In this document: positions 22,311 through 35,810 of the stretch, in pieces
How the letters are laid out: each line of letters opens with the position of its first letter
Numbering within the stretch: position 1 is the stretch's first letter
Source: Pyrenophora tritici-repentis
Lineage: Eukaryota; Ascomycota; Dothideomycetes; Pleosporales; Pleosporaceae
NCBI RefSeq assembly: GCF_003171515.1
Contig: NC_089397.1
Coordinates: 1,178,001-1,242,000, forward strand
DNA length: 64,000 nt
Direction of reading: 5' to 3'
The notes under the pieces: model-generated
Seen by the model: only the letters and a program-made list of their open reading frames with translations
What the model was told of the DNA's origin: nothing
Database searches by the model: none
Program-made: the position numbers and the translations under genes

Positions 22311-23454
22311 ATGACGAACCTGGACATGTTGCTGCTGAAAGGCGCCTCTGCGAGCGATCCAGAGGAGGGCCTGCAAGAATTGCGCTATACGATTTTGACT
22401 AAGGGCATACCCGCTAATAGTGAAGGCATGGTACGTTCACTACATGTTCATTCGTATACATTGCAATTTGATGTGGCGACAAGCTGTGAAAAGAACTAGC
22501 TCTGACGGCGCTCTTCTGTAGTCGGAATTGCGCATATACATATGGCTCATCCTCCTCAACGCGCCCCCTCTTCGCACCGACGTCTATCTCGATCTCGTCC
22601 GCCAAGGCGCATCTCCAGCGCACGCCAAAATCCAGAACGACACCTTCCGTACATTTCAGGGTGATCCTCTGTTCCGACGACGCGTGACCCAAAATAGCAT
22701 TACACGTGTTTTGAACGCTGTCGCGTGGAGACTCAATGATGCACACGAGGCTCGCGTCAATGGCTGGCAGTCACCACCAACACTATCAGAGTTTGGCGGC
22801 AGTCCTGATACATCGATGATGGGCCGTCATTCAGTGACAGGCGGAACCCGCACAGAAGCATCCACCACGAATGATGCCGAGCAGATTGGCTATGTGCAGG
22901 GTATGAATGTGCTCTGTGGCCCGTTTTTATATGCGGCAAGGAGCGAGGTTGAGGCCTTCACAGGCTTCGAAAAGCTCATCACCCAGGAGTGCCCAGGATA
23001 TGTCAGAGGCTCCATGGAGGGCGTACACAAGGGGCTGGCTTTGGTGGATAGGGTGCTAGAAGTGGTCGATCCCAAATTGTATGGACATCTTATGGCGCAC
23101 AACATGGAGGCTAAGATATATGCATTTGCTTCGGTACTCACCATGTGCGCTTGTACGCCACCATTACCGGAAGTTCTTCAGCTCTGGGACTTCCTCTTCG
23201 CCTACGGACCTCATCTGAACATTCTATGCATCGTCGCGCAGCTGGTTCTTATTCGAACAGATATCTTGAACAGCCCAAGGTGAGCCATTCTCTACCGTAT
23301 GTGCAAATAAGTTTTGCTAATATTATGTAGTCCCAACACGATTCTACGCAACCTCCCCGGTCTGAACGCTCAGAAGATTGTCGCTGTAGCTATGAGCTTC
23401 GCCGGCAAGATACCCGAAGATATGTACGCTGAGATAATCAACCACGCAAAATGA
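22311..23454 (+). CDS. BUB2: TBC-domain mitotic exit/septation GAP (Bub2/Cdc16)
   Basis: GTPase-activating subunit predicted to pair with Bfa1/Byr4 at the spindle pole and restrain the Tem1/Spg1 GTPase. Three exons, 22311-22430, 22522-23279 and 23331-23454; 333 residues, close to family length. The TBC domain fills most of the protein. NDTFRTFQGD carries the arginine finger in the IxxDxxR motif, and IGYVQGMNVLCGP carries the glutamine finger. PPLPEVLQLWDFLFAYGPHLN is a conserved C-terminal TBC block. The start is the ATG at 22311; an in-frame TTG lies just upstream. The C-terminus ends EIINHAK. The Bub2/Cdc16 call rests on the short single-domain architecture and conserved blocks. Confidence 0.88.
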
Positions 23455-26400
23455 TACGATGAAAAGGAGGAAAGATTATCATGACACTGAGAATGATTTA
23501 TGATCCTATAAACGTTAGATACCCACGAAGAAACACAGCAAGAATGATTCACAATATACACGATTACGAGTTTTCATTCTCATGTGCCCTCACAGCCACC
23601 ATGTTCCGTTCACCACTGCTGATTGTCTCGGCGAGTTCAACATGGTCGATCTTGTCCCAATATCGTGCAGACACATGCTATGTCCTTGCTCTTTGGTCTG
23701 ACTAGATCATATTACGACCCACTAGGATCGTACATCACCTCAATTTCTCTCGAGCGCCCGACATTCATGCTCCTTTAGTTATCATTATCGTACTATTGCT
23801 GACAAGTTACATCGTTCTAGATCGGTATCAGCATCCTGAATATCACGTTCACTGGGGTGCTTTTCCACAACATGTAGCTTTTGCTATACCAGAAAACCTG
23901 CAATACACTATTATCTAAGTTTACTATGATTACATCACTTCTCCCTTTACATCTCATAACTTCGACCTTTACATCTCATAACTTCGACCTTTTTAATCAT
24001 TAATCTAAATTGCATGCATTCAAGACACCGTCGCTCCTACCAAGATGCCGCGAAACTGGGCGAGCGTACGAGGAATCAAATAGCGTATCATCGAAGTGAG
24101 CAGGCGCCAGTGTAAGAAGATCAGAGAAATTGAGTTGTCACACTGAAATTCTGTCCAAATCCATCTGGGAACTGCGAGTTTGTATTATAAAAGGAAATGG
24201 AGCTCGAAAATCGTTTGATCAGCGCCTTATCTATCATGCGGATAACTTGTGTCTGAAGGTATATGAGATTCACATATCTCTATAATGTTACAGTCCCCAG
24301 ATGTTAAGCAATGAGGGATTGATCTCAACAACTTTCATCTTTCACATTCTGTGTAGCTTATCAATTCTAGTGTAGGTGTCTGGAGTTAAGCACCCGATGT
24401 TATCAGGTGAAATGTCACTGCCATATATATCCACACAAGTCGTTTCAGCAGCAACGTTACGTATTGCTGAACCACTCAGTATCAATGCTGCACAATTCGT
24501 TCAACAAGTGGAATTGGAAGTAGTACTAATTCGTCTATGTGCATATCGATTACACATTAATTATATTCTTTGCTCTGTCATGAAAAAAGGTATGGTTGAT
24601 AGCACATAAGGCAAACCCTCCAGGTTAGTTTTGGTATGAAAATGATGTGCATACGGGGGTATCAGATAGACCCCCCAACCAACCTACAGACCCCCCAAGT
24701 CCACACGACTCACCGTCATCAAATACCCATCCCCACTATCCAAAATTCGCCATCTAGCTCCATCCACAGGATGTGCACAGCCAGAACATCTCTATAGCTG
24801 CCAACTCATTCACCACTAGGCCCAAGAATTCCCATCCCCCGCACCACCCTCAGCATTCCCAATCATTCGGGTCCCCTACTCTTCTCAGGAGTCACTCCAC
24901 GACTCATCCTCTACCCTAGCCACCTGCAAGCTGAATCGAGCTTGCATACCGACATCCCTACATGAACCGACCCTTGTCTTTCAAGCACACCATGTCGCCA
25001 TCTCCCGTCTTATCTCCTTGTTACCTACTAACCCCAACAGGTTGGGCACCATCGTATACCACGTCTACCCGCATGAAAATGACTAGACAGTCACCCCTCC
25101 CCATCACGCCGAACGGCGAGATTTCCACCCGAAGAGATGAAGAAATTGCCAGCCCTGTTTATCCATGACGAGCCTATCATGTACCAGAAACGTCATGTGG
25201 TATTTCACCGAGATGCTGCTGACATGTTATGGGCTGATTTCTATGGTTGTACTTCGGTGAACTCCGCAGAACTGCGTACATGGGTACAAGGGTTACTGTA
25301 GATAGCCGGTACCGGCTCGGTGCGTAGGTATGTGTGTGATTGACGATAGAGTTGTGCCCATAATGTTTTCCCTTAGTCGTCGTCGTTGCGGAAGGTGCGT
25401 AATTGAAAGTTCGGCGACGCTAGGGAAGCGTTGTGGAGTATAGTGTGGTGGTGCAGAAATACGAGGTGGTTTAACTACGCACGCTTTTGTCCTTCAAGTT
25501 CCTCAAATGAAGACTATCACGTACCGCAATTGATCATTCGACAGCGCGTAGAGTCTTAGTCGATGGAAAGATATAAAACGGGGTGCCTGACTGCGGATAT
25601 GGTTGCGAAAGTATCTTCCAACGGAGATGAGAAGCCGTCTTTGGGAAAGTTGATAATACAACGGCGGTACTTGAGCGCTGCAGCAGAGTACAGTACCTAG
25701 GTAAGCGGGGTAACATCAAATTCGAATTAGTTGTTGCTTCTTCATCTTTGGACGAGCAGCGCTTTCTTATCGCCGGATGGGCTTACCAGTCCCGAGGCTG
25801 TTTTTTTCTTAATTAACACTGCAGTGTTGTACCTACCTATAGTACGGGTGTTGAGAGCAATGAGGCTAGCGCAGATTGTCACTAGCCACATTCCAGAACG
25901 CCTCGCAGGGCGGTGCAGACAAATACACCGAGCAGCGACGTAGCTTCCTCTACGCCGGTCGTCAGACCTTACTCGAACATGCACAACACCGCCGACACCG
26001 TATGAGCTATGGTTCGCAGCATGCACTGCATTGTGCATTCGCGACATAATTGCAAGGTTGCAGATATCGCGAGTAGGACTACGGTTTGCGATAGCCCACG
26101 GACGACTCTGGCGGGTAGGTACATCAGAAAAGCGCCGAACTCGGACGATGGAGCTGCGAAGGTCTGGAATAATGACAAGAACCGGAGGGTACATGCAAAA
26201 CAGCTCATTCTTCGGAACTGAAGCCAGCCGCATAGTAGTAATGAGCGAAAAGATCGGACGGTACATTCGACAAAGTACCCGACTATGGCCAAGCAAGTAA
26301 AGACTCGGTCACATATGCGAAGAACGTCCCAGAAACCTTGGAAGTATCAACCCTCAATCTATCACTGTGGGTCACGCGCGCAACAAAGTCACAATGGGAC

Positions 26401-29400
26401 AGATTCTCGGAAGTCGTGGATTCATCCAAAGTTTCTTCTTTTCCCAGGCAGGCCTAGGTCTTTTGTCTGTGCATTTGCGATCTAAAGATCGATCGAAAAA
26501 ACGGCGTTGAACCTACATATATCAAGCCCAACCCATCGCGCGCACAGCTGTCACATCGCAGCATTAGTATCAACGTTATCAACATAGGGCGAACGATCCC
26601 TGCATGAGGTGAGGCTATGCTGGAGTTTATACAACTCCGAAAACTTTCGATATTGCCCGCGGTAGGATCGTCGTCGTCGCGCAACCGCCTCCGCTCTCCG
26701 CAATCTTTCGGCTAGCAAAGCTGACTGCCACCTCCTCCATCGATGCCACTTCCCCGTGGACTCTGGGGTCAAGGTACGGACTGTGGAATCTACCAAGTCA
26801 CAAATGGTCCCTGCGAAACGATGCTCTCTTGCGCATGAAGACTGTGTGCAACCAAGTCTGCAGTCGTCAGTCGATTCCCGTCAGAGCGGGCAAACGACAG
26901 CGGCCGAGACGAGACAAGACAAGGCGAGACGAGCGAGCGAAACTGAGACAGTAGAGTTTCCCCGAAAACGAAGGGATTGGCATTTGCGCACAGATGAACC
27001 GATTCAACTCCAAGCACTCGTCCACTATGCATACCAAAAACTCATCAAGATTTCATCTAACACGCTACCACATACGCGCCATGCACACAATCGCATAGCA
27101 TCCAGAACATCGCCATCGGGAAATGCCCTCGATGAACGCCTTGTTAACGACCGTAGCGCCCACCTATATCACACTCACTCTGCAGCTGGTGGAACATGCA
27201 TCGCAAGCGCGCTCCTACCCAGACACCGGCGTCTCAGCGCGGGGAAACCAAGACAGCGAGGAAGAGGCGTGTACCGCCGACTACATGCGAACTGCAGGAG
27301 AAGGAAGTAGGTAAATTATACAGGAGCGGGCGGGGTGATGTATGGGTAGGCAAACTGTGACGGTATTTTCTCGTAAGCCTTGCTTGTCCTCCTTTATTTC
27401 CTTGACTTTCGTTTACCCCGCTGGTATATGACGCGGATGTGTATCGGCTCCGCTGCGCTGTTGCTGTCACACGCATGAGGGTGGGGTTATGGGTATGGAG
27501 ATAGGGCTGGGAAGGGATGATGCTGACACGCGTGTTTGAGATGAGGGCACATCTAGCCACGGTATCCAAGCGGTTAGAGCGTCGACACCTGACTAGTCCG
27601 TCTCCATGTGTGGATATTGAGGATGTATTCATTCTGAAGAGAGATGGGTACCTAGAAGCGAGTGGAGGGTTTCTTTTTGATAACGAGGCGCAGCGGCTTC
27701 TCGGCACATAGCAAAGACATTGACAGAAAAGGAATACAACCAAGCGTGCACTGTCACAATACCAACACTATCGGACCATAACGTGAAAAACCAAAGCAAA
27801 AGCTGACGTACTCAGCCTTGGGATCTTCGGAACATATCACAACAAGCAAAACCCCCTATCATATTTCATCAGCATACATACGTCATCTTCACTTTGCCTC
27901 GTCACCTCACCCACACCCTCAAGACTCAACAAACTCACATCTGACATCGGGCCCCCGGCCCATTTCCACCCGCCACGCAACTATACCCACCTACCCATCC
28001 GGCGCATTATCGCCCGACCTACCTACCCTAACCCCCCAAGCACGCCGGGGCGGCAACTACTTGTAAACCAGCCAAGCACCCGCATGCCGCAAGCCACCCA
28101 TCTTGGCTGTTTTCCAGCGTCGCTGTAGACATGCGCTTTAATTTTCCAACTTAGGTATAGGTAGCTTCGGCCTCGCTCGTAAGTACACAATATGCAATAC
28201 GTGGTAATGTAGATGGATGGCCTACCTACACAACCCCTGTGACGATCGCACCTGCAGACGGAGATCGCGCCGCACGGGCCATGCCTTTCAGCCTGCCAGG
28301 GCAGAGAGGTCCAGCCCAGCCGGCGTCTTGCAGGCTAGCCTAGCCTTGCCTAGCCTTTGCCCTGCCAGCCCTTGCATGCTTACATTTGCTTAGTCTAGCT
28401 GCCCTTTCCCTTCACTCCTTCCCTTTCCTTCCCTTCCCTTTGCATCACCCAGCACACACCCGCCAGCCAAGTGCCGGCGCCTCGCCTCGCCCCCTGTCGT
28501 AAACGTTGGTGCGCCTTGCGGTGGGGTGGGGGCTGTGAGAGACGATTATGTGAGGCAAGACGGTGGGGTCTCGAGACTGTTGAGGTGTTTCAGTAGAGTT
28601 GCGTACGCCGTCTGGGCAACGTTTTGCTTGCTTTGAGGCTGCACTGGCTTGCGTGTGTGTTTGTCTTGGGGCGTTTATTTTTGGGAACATAGGGAGGAGG
28701 CTCTGGGGGAGGTAGGTAGGGCGGAGGAGGGGGGGGGGGAACGGATGTTTGGTCACGGGGGAGGATGAATGGCGGGATGGGTTATTCCGGGGAGATTTAG
28801 ATTGCGGAATCTTTCGTGGGGTTGTGGTCGCTGATATGCAATATGCCGGTCGATTTTGACGAGTTTTGGTCACTGCGGTATGTGTGCTGTGCTGGCCAAC
28901 GGTGCTACTGCGGAGAGTGAAGGATGGGGTGGTGATATGGTTATTGAGATAGCTAAGTATATGTGCGTACTAGTGTGTGTTATGTACATTATTTACAATC
29001 AAACTCTAGTAATGAGAAGCGACAGAGTGAGAGATTAAGAGGAAAAGCCAAGAACGACGATAATTTGGTGGGAAGAGCAACAAAGGCGCGCATGCATTGT
29101 AAAGTTGTGTTGATGACGAGTTTTCTAAATCGCATTGTCTTTTGGCTGTTGGTGTTGAAAGTAATAAACGTGTGAACTTGATCCTTTCTCCGTCCATGTG
29201 TGCGCATGCTTTGCCAAAAGAAAGTGATTTGCAGTTGCTCTCAGTCTCTAACATTTGAATGCCCGAAATGCGCTTATGCCCTGTTTTGTGGTTGAAGGTG
29301 TTGGAGGAATGAAATTGTCCGGGGTATATTGTTGCCCTTCCCGATTTTAGACGCCGACGCTATGCAAAAGCAGTTGGATACAAGAAAAAAAAAGACACAG

Positions 29401-29703
29401 GACAAAAACGACAAGGAAAGAGGGAAAATGTGCAAAGGGGGGGCAGGGGGGTGATTAGGAAAGCTCCGAGCCAAGAGGTCTAACGCTAGAATGATCTAAA
29501 AAAGATAAAGCATTGAGACCAGCTGGCAGCTTTTAGACGAAAACACAGAACTGAAGCGAGCGCGGGTAGCTAGGGGTATAAAAGAGCGTGAGGCTTTTAA
29601 CTTCGCGCCGGGTCGCGTTATACGTGGTAATACAGTGAATGGAAAAATAAAAACAGGAAAGCAAAACGCTGAAACAGTCAAGGAAATGGGTGACGGAGGA
29701 TGT
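23455..29703. other. 6.2-kb gene-poor region
   Basis: No gene can be supported. Weak frames: 25742-26296 (-), about 26804-27310 (+), 27234-27743 (-) and 28445-28873 (-); all Arg/Ser/Thr-rich, overlapping other open frames, some without ATG. Features seen: a 22-bp direct repeat at 23944-23987, C-rich tracts at 24660-25000 and 27930-28060, CT-rich sequence at 28370-28450, and a long G run near 28729-28739. Possibly UTR or lncRNA sequence, or decayed repeats. Confidence 0.45.
23944..23987. repeat. 22-bp direct repeat, two copies
   Basis: CCTTTACATCTCATAACTTCGA occurs twice in tandem (23944-23965 and 23966-23987), with the first bases of a third copy following. Confidence 0.85.
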
Positions 29704-31616
29704 CTAGTGATCCGCGATATCTTCGTCCATCATCGGGTAGATGATGTCGGCGACAATGATGGCTTGGATGTGCTTGAAGAGAACGAAGCACCACATGCAG
29801 ATGATCGCGATGGAAAGACCATTGCCGACGAAGAGCACAGTCTCGTCCTTGAGAGAGTTACCGATCGAGATGGTAGCAATGACGAAACCAGTGTTGGGGA
29901 AAACCATGGCCCACCATCCAAGATGGAAGTAGACGGCCCATGAGTTGATGACCTGGTAGTAATGTCAGGAACTGTTGTGAAGAAGCAATGTAGTGAGAAA
30001 CTTACAGCAATGAGAGTAATCATGAAGAACCACATAGCCAGAACCCAAAGGAAGAGAGCGACAACGAGAGCGAGCGTCCTGAGTAGCTTGGCGTCGATGA
30101 GACCATCGCCCTGCAAGTCAAAGTCATCGGGAAGCGCGTTGGCCATACCGATCAAAGCCAAGCAGGTGAAAGAAGGCGGGCCGACTGCGATAAACATGGC
30201 ACCTCGATGCTCGCGGTCGGGGTATCCGACCTGCATGAGACGACCAATGTAATGCGCGTACATGAGGATGGCGACAGTGAAACCCAAACCCTGGCAACCG
30301 ATACCGGCAACGAGAATCGGCATTCTGGATGACACAGGCTGATCTTTGGCAATGACCGAGGCGATGGTACCAGCAAGCATGATGGGGAAGATGGGCAGGA
30401 GCCATGATGGCATGAAGCTGTTGAGCTTGTATGTGTGCGAGCAGAAGAGGAAGGAGTACTGGAAACTGGCAAGAAAGAAGGTGATGAAGGTGTATGCCCA
30501 GAACGCCACAGCCATGGTAGTGACTGCCCACGCACGATTGGGGTGATCCATCTCATAGGCTTCTATGACATACTTTTGTGTGCCGGTGATGATGGTAGCA
30601 ATGGACAGGAAGAATGGACCGAGGAAGAGACCCTCACGCTCGTGAGAGATCGATGCTTTGAAGGAGCCAGAGTACTTGGTGAATCGGAGAATCAAGGTCA
30701 TGGTGACGGCGGTGAAGAGCATGAGGTTGAAAATGTAGAAAACGGCGCCGACGGTGATGAGACCAGGGAACTTGTGTGGCTGGATAGCAATGAGGGTACT
30801 AAGACCACCAGTAGCCATAGTCAAGGTGTAGTTTGCCCAGGTGTAGTGCTTGATACGCTGGCCATATGTGAGGTATGGCTGGTTGGGGTCCTTCCTGCCT
30901 GGAATCTTGGTCTTGTGGTCCCATCCCGAGTGGCCATCGTCATGCTTGCCGTGCTTCTCGAGGTCGATGTTCTCCATGGCGGGAGGTGCGTGGTGGTGGT
31001 TTGGGTCTGTGAACGGGTTGTCTGGTTCTCTTGGTCGCTCTTTAGCATCGACGGGATAGCCGTTGGCGTTGACGGGTCCAGGGAAGTATCCCTGTTGCGA
31101 CGGGTACAATGGCGCGGGTGTCTGCACCCATGTGTTTGTGCGAGTTGTCTCGCCGGATACAGTGGCCATATTTTGCGGCGCAACGGACGGTTCTCGGTAC
31201 ATTGGGGCCTGCTGCTGTGGCTGAGGAGGTTGCGGCTGCACCTGCACCTGCTGTTGTGGGTTAGGCATCTGCGAGTAACTGAGCTCCCGGCTGTGCTGCG
31301 GAGAGTGTTGCACTGATTGAGGACCAGAAGGCAGACCGTAGGCCTGTGCTGGTGGTTGTGCCATGGACATCCTAGGACCGGGACCGGCGGGCAAGCCATA
31401 TTGACTCTCTTGCCGAGGTTGGGGAGTGTACTGCCGTTGCTGCTGGGGCGGGTATTGGGCTTGTTGTGGGCTCTGTTGGTACGGGCTCTGTTGTCGAGGT
31501 GGTTGGTACATGTTTGGTTGTTGTGCCGATGGAGGGTATTGCAAGCTGTCGGCATTAAGCGTGTAGGTGTCTTTGGTGTCGAACGACAGTCCTTCTGGCT
31601 GGAAGCGGGTGTCCAT
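29704..31616 (-). CDS. TDT-family transporter (malate/sulfite type) with Gln/Pro-rich N-terminus
   Basis: Predicted plasma-membrane carrier of the tellurite-resistance/dicarboxylate transporter family (Mae1, Ssu1). Two exons, 31616-30006 and 29952-29704, with a 53-bp intron (GTAAGT..ACCAG) joining LIAV to INSWAVYFHLGWW; 619 residues. Residues 1 to about 235 are a low-complexity Gln/Pro/Tyr-rich cytosolic tail. The core starts near LTYGQRIKHYTWANYTLTMATGG and has about ten hydrophobic segments (GLITVGAVFYIFNLMLF, EGLFLGPFFLSIATII, AWAVTTMAVAFWAYTF and others). The C-terminus ends MMDEDIADH. Substrate cannot be told from sequence; malate-type transport is the likeliest family default. The long N-terminal tail exceeds that of characterised yeast members and may be regulatory. 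Confidence 0.85.
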
Positions 31617-34035
31617 TGTGTAGTGAGTGGATAGGTGACCTGCACCAAGAGGAGTGGTAAACGGAAATGACGGCTGTTAAAGGAAAGAAACTATGACGGC
31701 AGAACGCGCAACAGCAATATGTATTAACCAGCACGGGGGCGGTATGATGAGAACCCAAGAGGCGAGCTTGGGACCAGGCCTGTGTCTTAACCAACACCGA
31801 ACAGGATCAACACGGTTTAGAATTGTTCTCCATTTCGGCGCTGTTTCGAACTACGTACCATCCTAGCACTAATTACTTCTGGCGGCTAGTCACAGAGGCT
31901 CAAGCAGGCGTGGTGGGATCGGAGCAAGCTTGGCGCGGGTAGTGTTGCGTACCTGTCCCTGGTATCCACAGCCAGATGTCGAGTAAGCTCTGGGCCGCTA
32001 TCAACGCACGTGCTTGTGATAAAGACCTGAAGTCGACATCGCTTCAAATTAGTCCAAGAATGGAAACCGCAGCTTGGCAGTGCCCGAAGCGCCAAGACGT
32101 TTGAAGTAGCTTCCGTTGCTTGGTATCCACAGAGTGCTTAAAGATGTCCACTGATCTACAGGCGTGGCTATGCTGCTTGCGCACAACACCAAGACGCCAT
32201 GGAGCGATTAGGGGATCTAGTGTTACGCCAGCGGAGTGGCCATTTTGTAGTGACATTGTGAAGAGCGATATGGCGGCTGCTTTGGACCACCAACCAAATG
32301 CATTTTACCAAGGACTTCTCTTACACATGTGCATGGTCCCGAGCAGGATTCATGCTTCAGTCCCCAACGGAGCAGGGCCGAAGACTCATGACATGGTTTC
32401 GGGTAGGCGCCGCGGAACAGGGAGAGACCCTATCTTGGGTACAATGTACCCCCTGTGAAGCTGTAGTGGCCGTCTCCAATTTGGAACACCATGGGATGGT
32501 GCGGTCCGGGATCCTCCGAGAAGGCCAAGGCGGAGCCTCTATGTTCGGGGGTGGGCAGCGAGAAAATGTGATGCACGTCAAGCTTGAAAGCGACGGTGAT
32601 TCGTGCTGCAGTAAAGGGGCTTGAAACGGGTGACGAAACGCTTAAAGCGGAGCTCCTTGTATGACTTGGACGCCAAGGTTCCCGCGTAAAACACACCAAG
32701 AACGACCCACCTAGGCGTCCGACGAAGCCACAGCCGCATACCAAACGACGTCGTTCAGGAATAAGGTTGAGGACAGTTTTGTGCGCGACTGATTGCGTAT
32801 GCCCAACTTGGTCGGACCACGATCATCGCGTGCCCAGGTGGGATTTGCAAATACGGGTCTCAACAATGCTGCAAACGGCGCCCAAGCTTCTTTTTTTTTT
32901 CTCTTCTCTCGTTTATTTATGGCCCTGGCCCGGCCAAGGCTGCGAGAGCCTCAGAGCCTCAGAGCCTCAGGCAGGAAGTAGCCAGATACCGCAACCATAA
33001 GAGCACCGGCCCCCCAGCGCCGGCGCGTTCCAGAAGACCGTGTGCATCGCCGAGGCAATGTGCGACCTGACGGCGCTAGGCCTTGGCTGTTTTCCCTCTG
33101 TTACCGCGCAAACACGACCGACTGGATTAAAATTTCATAAAAATGCATGTAGATCGTCAGCAGTTGCGCGGCGCGTCTTGGACACTCGAATAGTACCACC
33201 ACCTATGCGCTGGTCGGGTGTGGTGGGTCTCTGGCGATGAGTTTGACCTCGATCTCTGGGCGTGGGCAGTGCGCACCAGTGCATTCACTCTCTGCTATCT
33301 TCCAAGCCGCCATTCGGTCCGGCCAAAAGCATCGAGGCATACTTGTCGATGGGTCCATGGGGCGTGTAATAACTCTACATCAATGCACCTTATCACTGGA
33401 TGAGTGCGTAATGAGGCTCAACGGCTTACATGGATTGATCTGCATGAGGCTGAGCCGCAGAACGGGCTGGGCCGTGCGCTTAGTTGAGCGCCTCTTGGGC
33501 GGCACTTTCACATGCTTGATGTCGCTTGGATCACTTATCGCTCCCATTTTGCTTGTTGCGGGCGGAATGGCAACGCCCCGTAAAAGCCTTCGGCGGAAGA
33601 AAGACGTGCAGTTCGCACTCGACTCCCGACCAGCCCAACCAAACCACTGCGCCCAAAGGTCCGAGATTGTGCTCTAGGGTCCCTCTTCCCTCTTCGAGTA
33701 CCTCTGACGTATCTTGACTTACTTTTTTTACCACATACTCCAAGCTTCCCCTGCCCAAGGCACATTGATCGAGACACAGCACGATTCATATACTTGCGAC
33801 GCCGCCAAAGAAGCGTAGCATTGGTTAATACTACCTCTCTTTAGACCATTTACTGCGTATCCAAGTAGATTACATTGTTAAGCCAAGACTGTGCGGCGAC
33901 TTGTCGTTCGTCGTCATCCCATCACATTGATTAGCACCCTCCTACTTATAGGCTTTCGTAGATTCGCCCGAGAAACATCGGTTTCGGATTTGGTGTGTAG
34001 ATCCAGCAAGGCCCTTAACCGTGTATTTGTGTAAT
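31617..34035. other. Intergenic, no gene seen
   Basis: 2.4 kb holding the promoter of the transporter gene (minus strand) and the 3' flank of the Nudix gene. Plus-strand frames at 32298-32624 and 33237-33677 show no domain. A short 8-bp tandem (AGAGCCTC) lies near 32945-32969. Confidence 0.5.
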
Positions 34036-35108
34036 CTACATCTTGCTAGCTTCTCTAAGCACCTCTTTCGTTAGTACTTCACCCTGTTTCCTTATTTCGC
34101 TCAGTCGCCCCATCTTTATTAACTTCTCAATCATCTCCTCGTCCCCAAAATGAGCGTTGTGTTCGAATTCCGGTTCCTCCCCGTACGCCACTCTTGCGGC
34201 CTCGATCAATATTCTCGCTGTCATTCCCCAGATCCTGAACGTTGTCAGACTGTCCAGCGCATCTGGCCCCGGCGTCGAGGGTGACGTAGAGCTGGAAGGT
34301 TTGCGTAGGAGCGAGGGGGATGGTGGAGGTCGTGGCATGTAGAAGTTGTGCATACGCCAGCGCGTTTCGTGCCAATCTACCCATGATCCCCTATACCACT
34401 TCTCTGGCCTTCCGTCTTTTTGAACAGGTGGTGGACCTTCGCCTTCCCATTCCTTGCGCAAGAAGTTGTGGAACGGAGCTGTGAAGACAGCAGCCACCTC
34501 TTTAGGGTCAAGGCGAGGCATCAGCTTTTCTTCGATGGAGTTGTTACTGGCGTCCGCTGAAGAGGAAGATATGGACGACTTATTTGGACCTAGGAACGCA
34601 ACACAGGGTCGTACACCTAGTTCAGTCTTGGCTAGATTGGTAGGCAATTCACAGAGATGTTCTACACTGAAGCCGCGCAGTTTCTCATCGTCCGTGGGCA
34701 ATCCAATTTCCTCGTCGGCTTCGCGGCGCGCAACGTCCCAAGGCGACTCGTCGAGCCTATCTGCTTTCCCTGTGCACATCAGCTCTGCACCCACAAAAGC
34801 ATTGATGTATCATCACACCTCCCGGTAGTGACACCTGTCCAGCATAGTTCCTCAACTGTGCGCTCCGCATCGTGAGCACCACCTTGAGCTCACCATGACG
34901 GTCCGGGAATAGCAGGATAAGAACGGCGGCGCGTCGCGTGAGTGGGCAGTTATGCCATTGCGTCGGTGGAGGTTTATAAGCGCGAAGGCGATCCAATGCT
35001 TTCTGTGGAGTGGTTAGCAGCTACTAGGGGCTGGCCACGCCATAGTCTACTATGCGACTGTTGCATGCGCAGGTGCTGACGTACAACAGATCTTTGAGAC
35101 AGCGCCAT
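34036..35108 (-). CDS. PCD1: Peroxisomal-type CoA/Nudix pyrophosphohydrolase (PCD1/NUDT7-like)
   Basis: Predicted to cleave CoA or related nucleotide pyrophosphates. Three exons, 35108-35085, 35002-34819 and 34769-34036, with introns of 82 and 49 bp; 313 residues. The first exon supplies MALSQRSV; without it the second exon would have to start at a TTG. The order SRRAAVLILLF-type block, RSAQLRNYAGQVSLPGG and then the Nudix signature GKADRLDESPWDVARREADE continuing EIGL is diagnostic of the NUDT7/PCD1 group. Metal-binding READEE is intact. The C-terminal region carries PEKWYRGSWVDWHETRWRMH, a fungal family block. No clear C-terminal SKL signal (ends REASKM), so peroxisomal location is not shown. 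Confidence 0.88.
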
Positions 35109-35810
35109 GGTCGCAGCTTTGCTCTGAGCAAACCATGTCGTCGGCCTCATAGGTTACGTATGACGCTTGAGTCGGAGGGGTTGAAGTAGCGGGCCGAGGC
35201 TATCGTCGTATCGATAGGCGGGAGGGAGCGAAGAAGCCTTCAACCCTCGTGGCGCCCCCAGCAAGCCTGGCTTGGCTGTCGTATCCGCCTTGGTATACTA
35301 TATCACTCCAACGTAGCGGTTTCATCTCAACTCACTACTCTACCATCACTGCAAAGCACAAGATTAAGTAACTTTCATGCAATTGAATCGCATCTCTATA
35401 TGACAGGAAACTCCCGATCGTTATCATCGACATGCGTGGACAGGGAAGAGTGCTATAGATCCCACCGCGTGAGCATGCGTCGACAACTTGCAGCAGATGC
35501 ACAAAAACATAGGAAAGTAGCATGAAATTGCAGCAAAGAACCCATCCGTCAACTAAGCATCGTGAGCCTATCATATGCCGACATTCTTTTAGGGAAATCA
35601 TTTCGCACATGAGAGACCAACGCCAAGATGCCGTGATGTATAGACGACTGCCCGTCCTACCCCGAACCACTTTTGAACCGATCAAATGGGGAGCACTGCT
35701 TGGCTAACAGCTGTGCTCGTATTAGAAGATCGCCGCCTCTAGCTGATGCACCACCGGGACGTTAGTGGGCAAACAGAGGCGGCGAGAAGAAGACAGCAGA
35801 GGACAGCTTC
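35109..35810. other. Intergenic between PCD1 and eIF4A
   Basis: Promoter of the Nudix gene and 3' flank of eIF4A. No coding frame with support. Confidence 0.5.

Noticed and set aside
25742..26296. 184-codon minus frame
   Set aside because: Overlaps plus frames at 26009-26300, no domain, Arg/Ser-rich composition; looks like chance openness.
26756..27310. 184-codon plus frame
   Set aside because: Begins at GTG; first ATG only at about 26804; basic low-complexity sequence with no family resemblance.
27234..27743. 169-codon minus frame
   Set aside because: No recognisable motif and overlapped by open frames on the other strand.
30435..31316. 293-codon plus frame
   Set aside because: Antisense of the transporter gene, whose splice sites and membrane segments are convincing.
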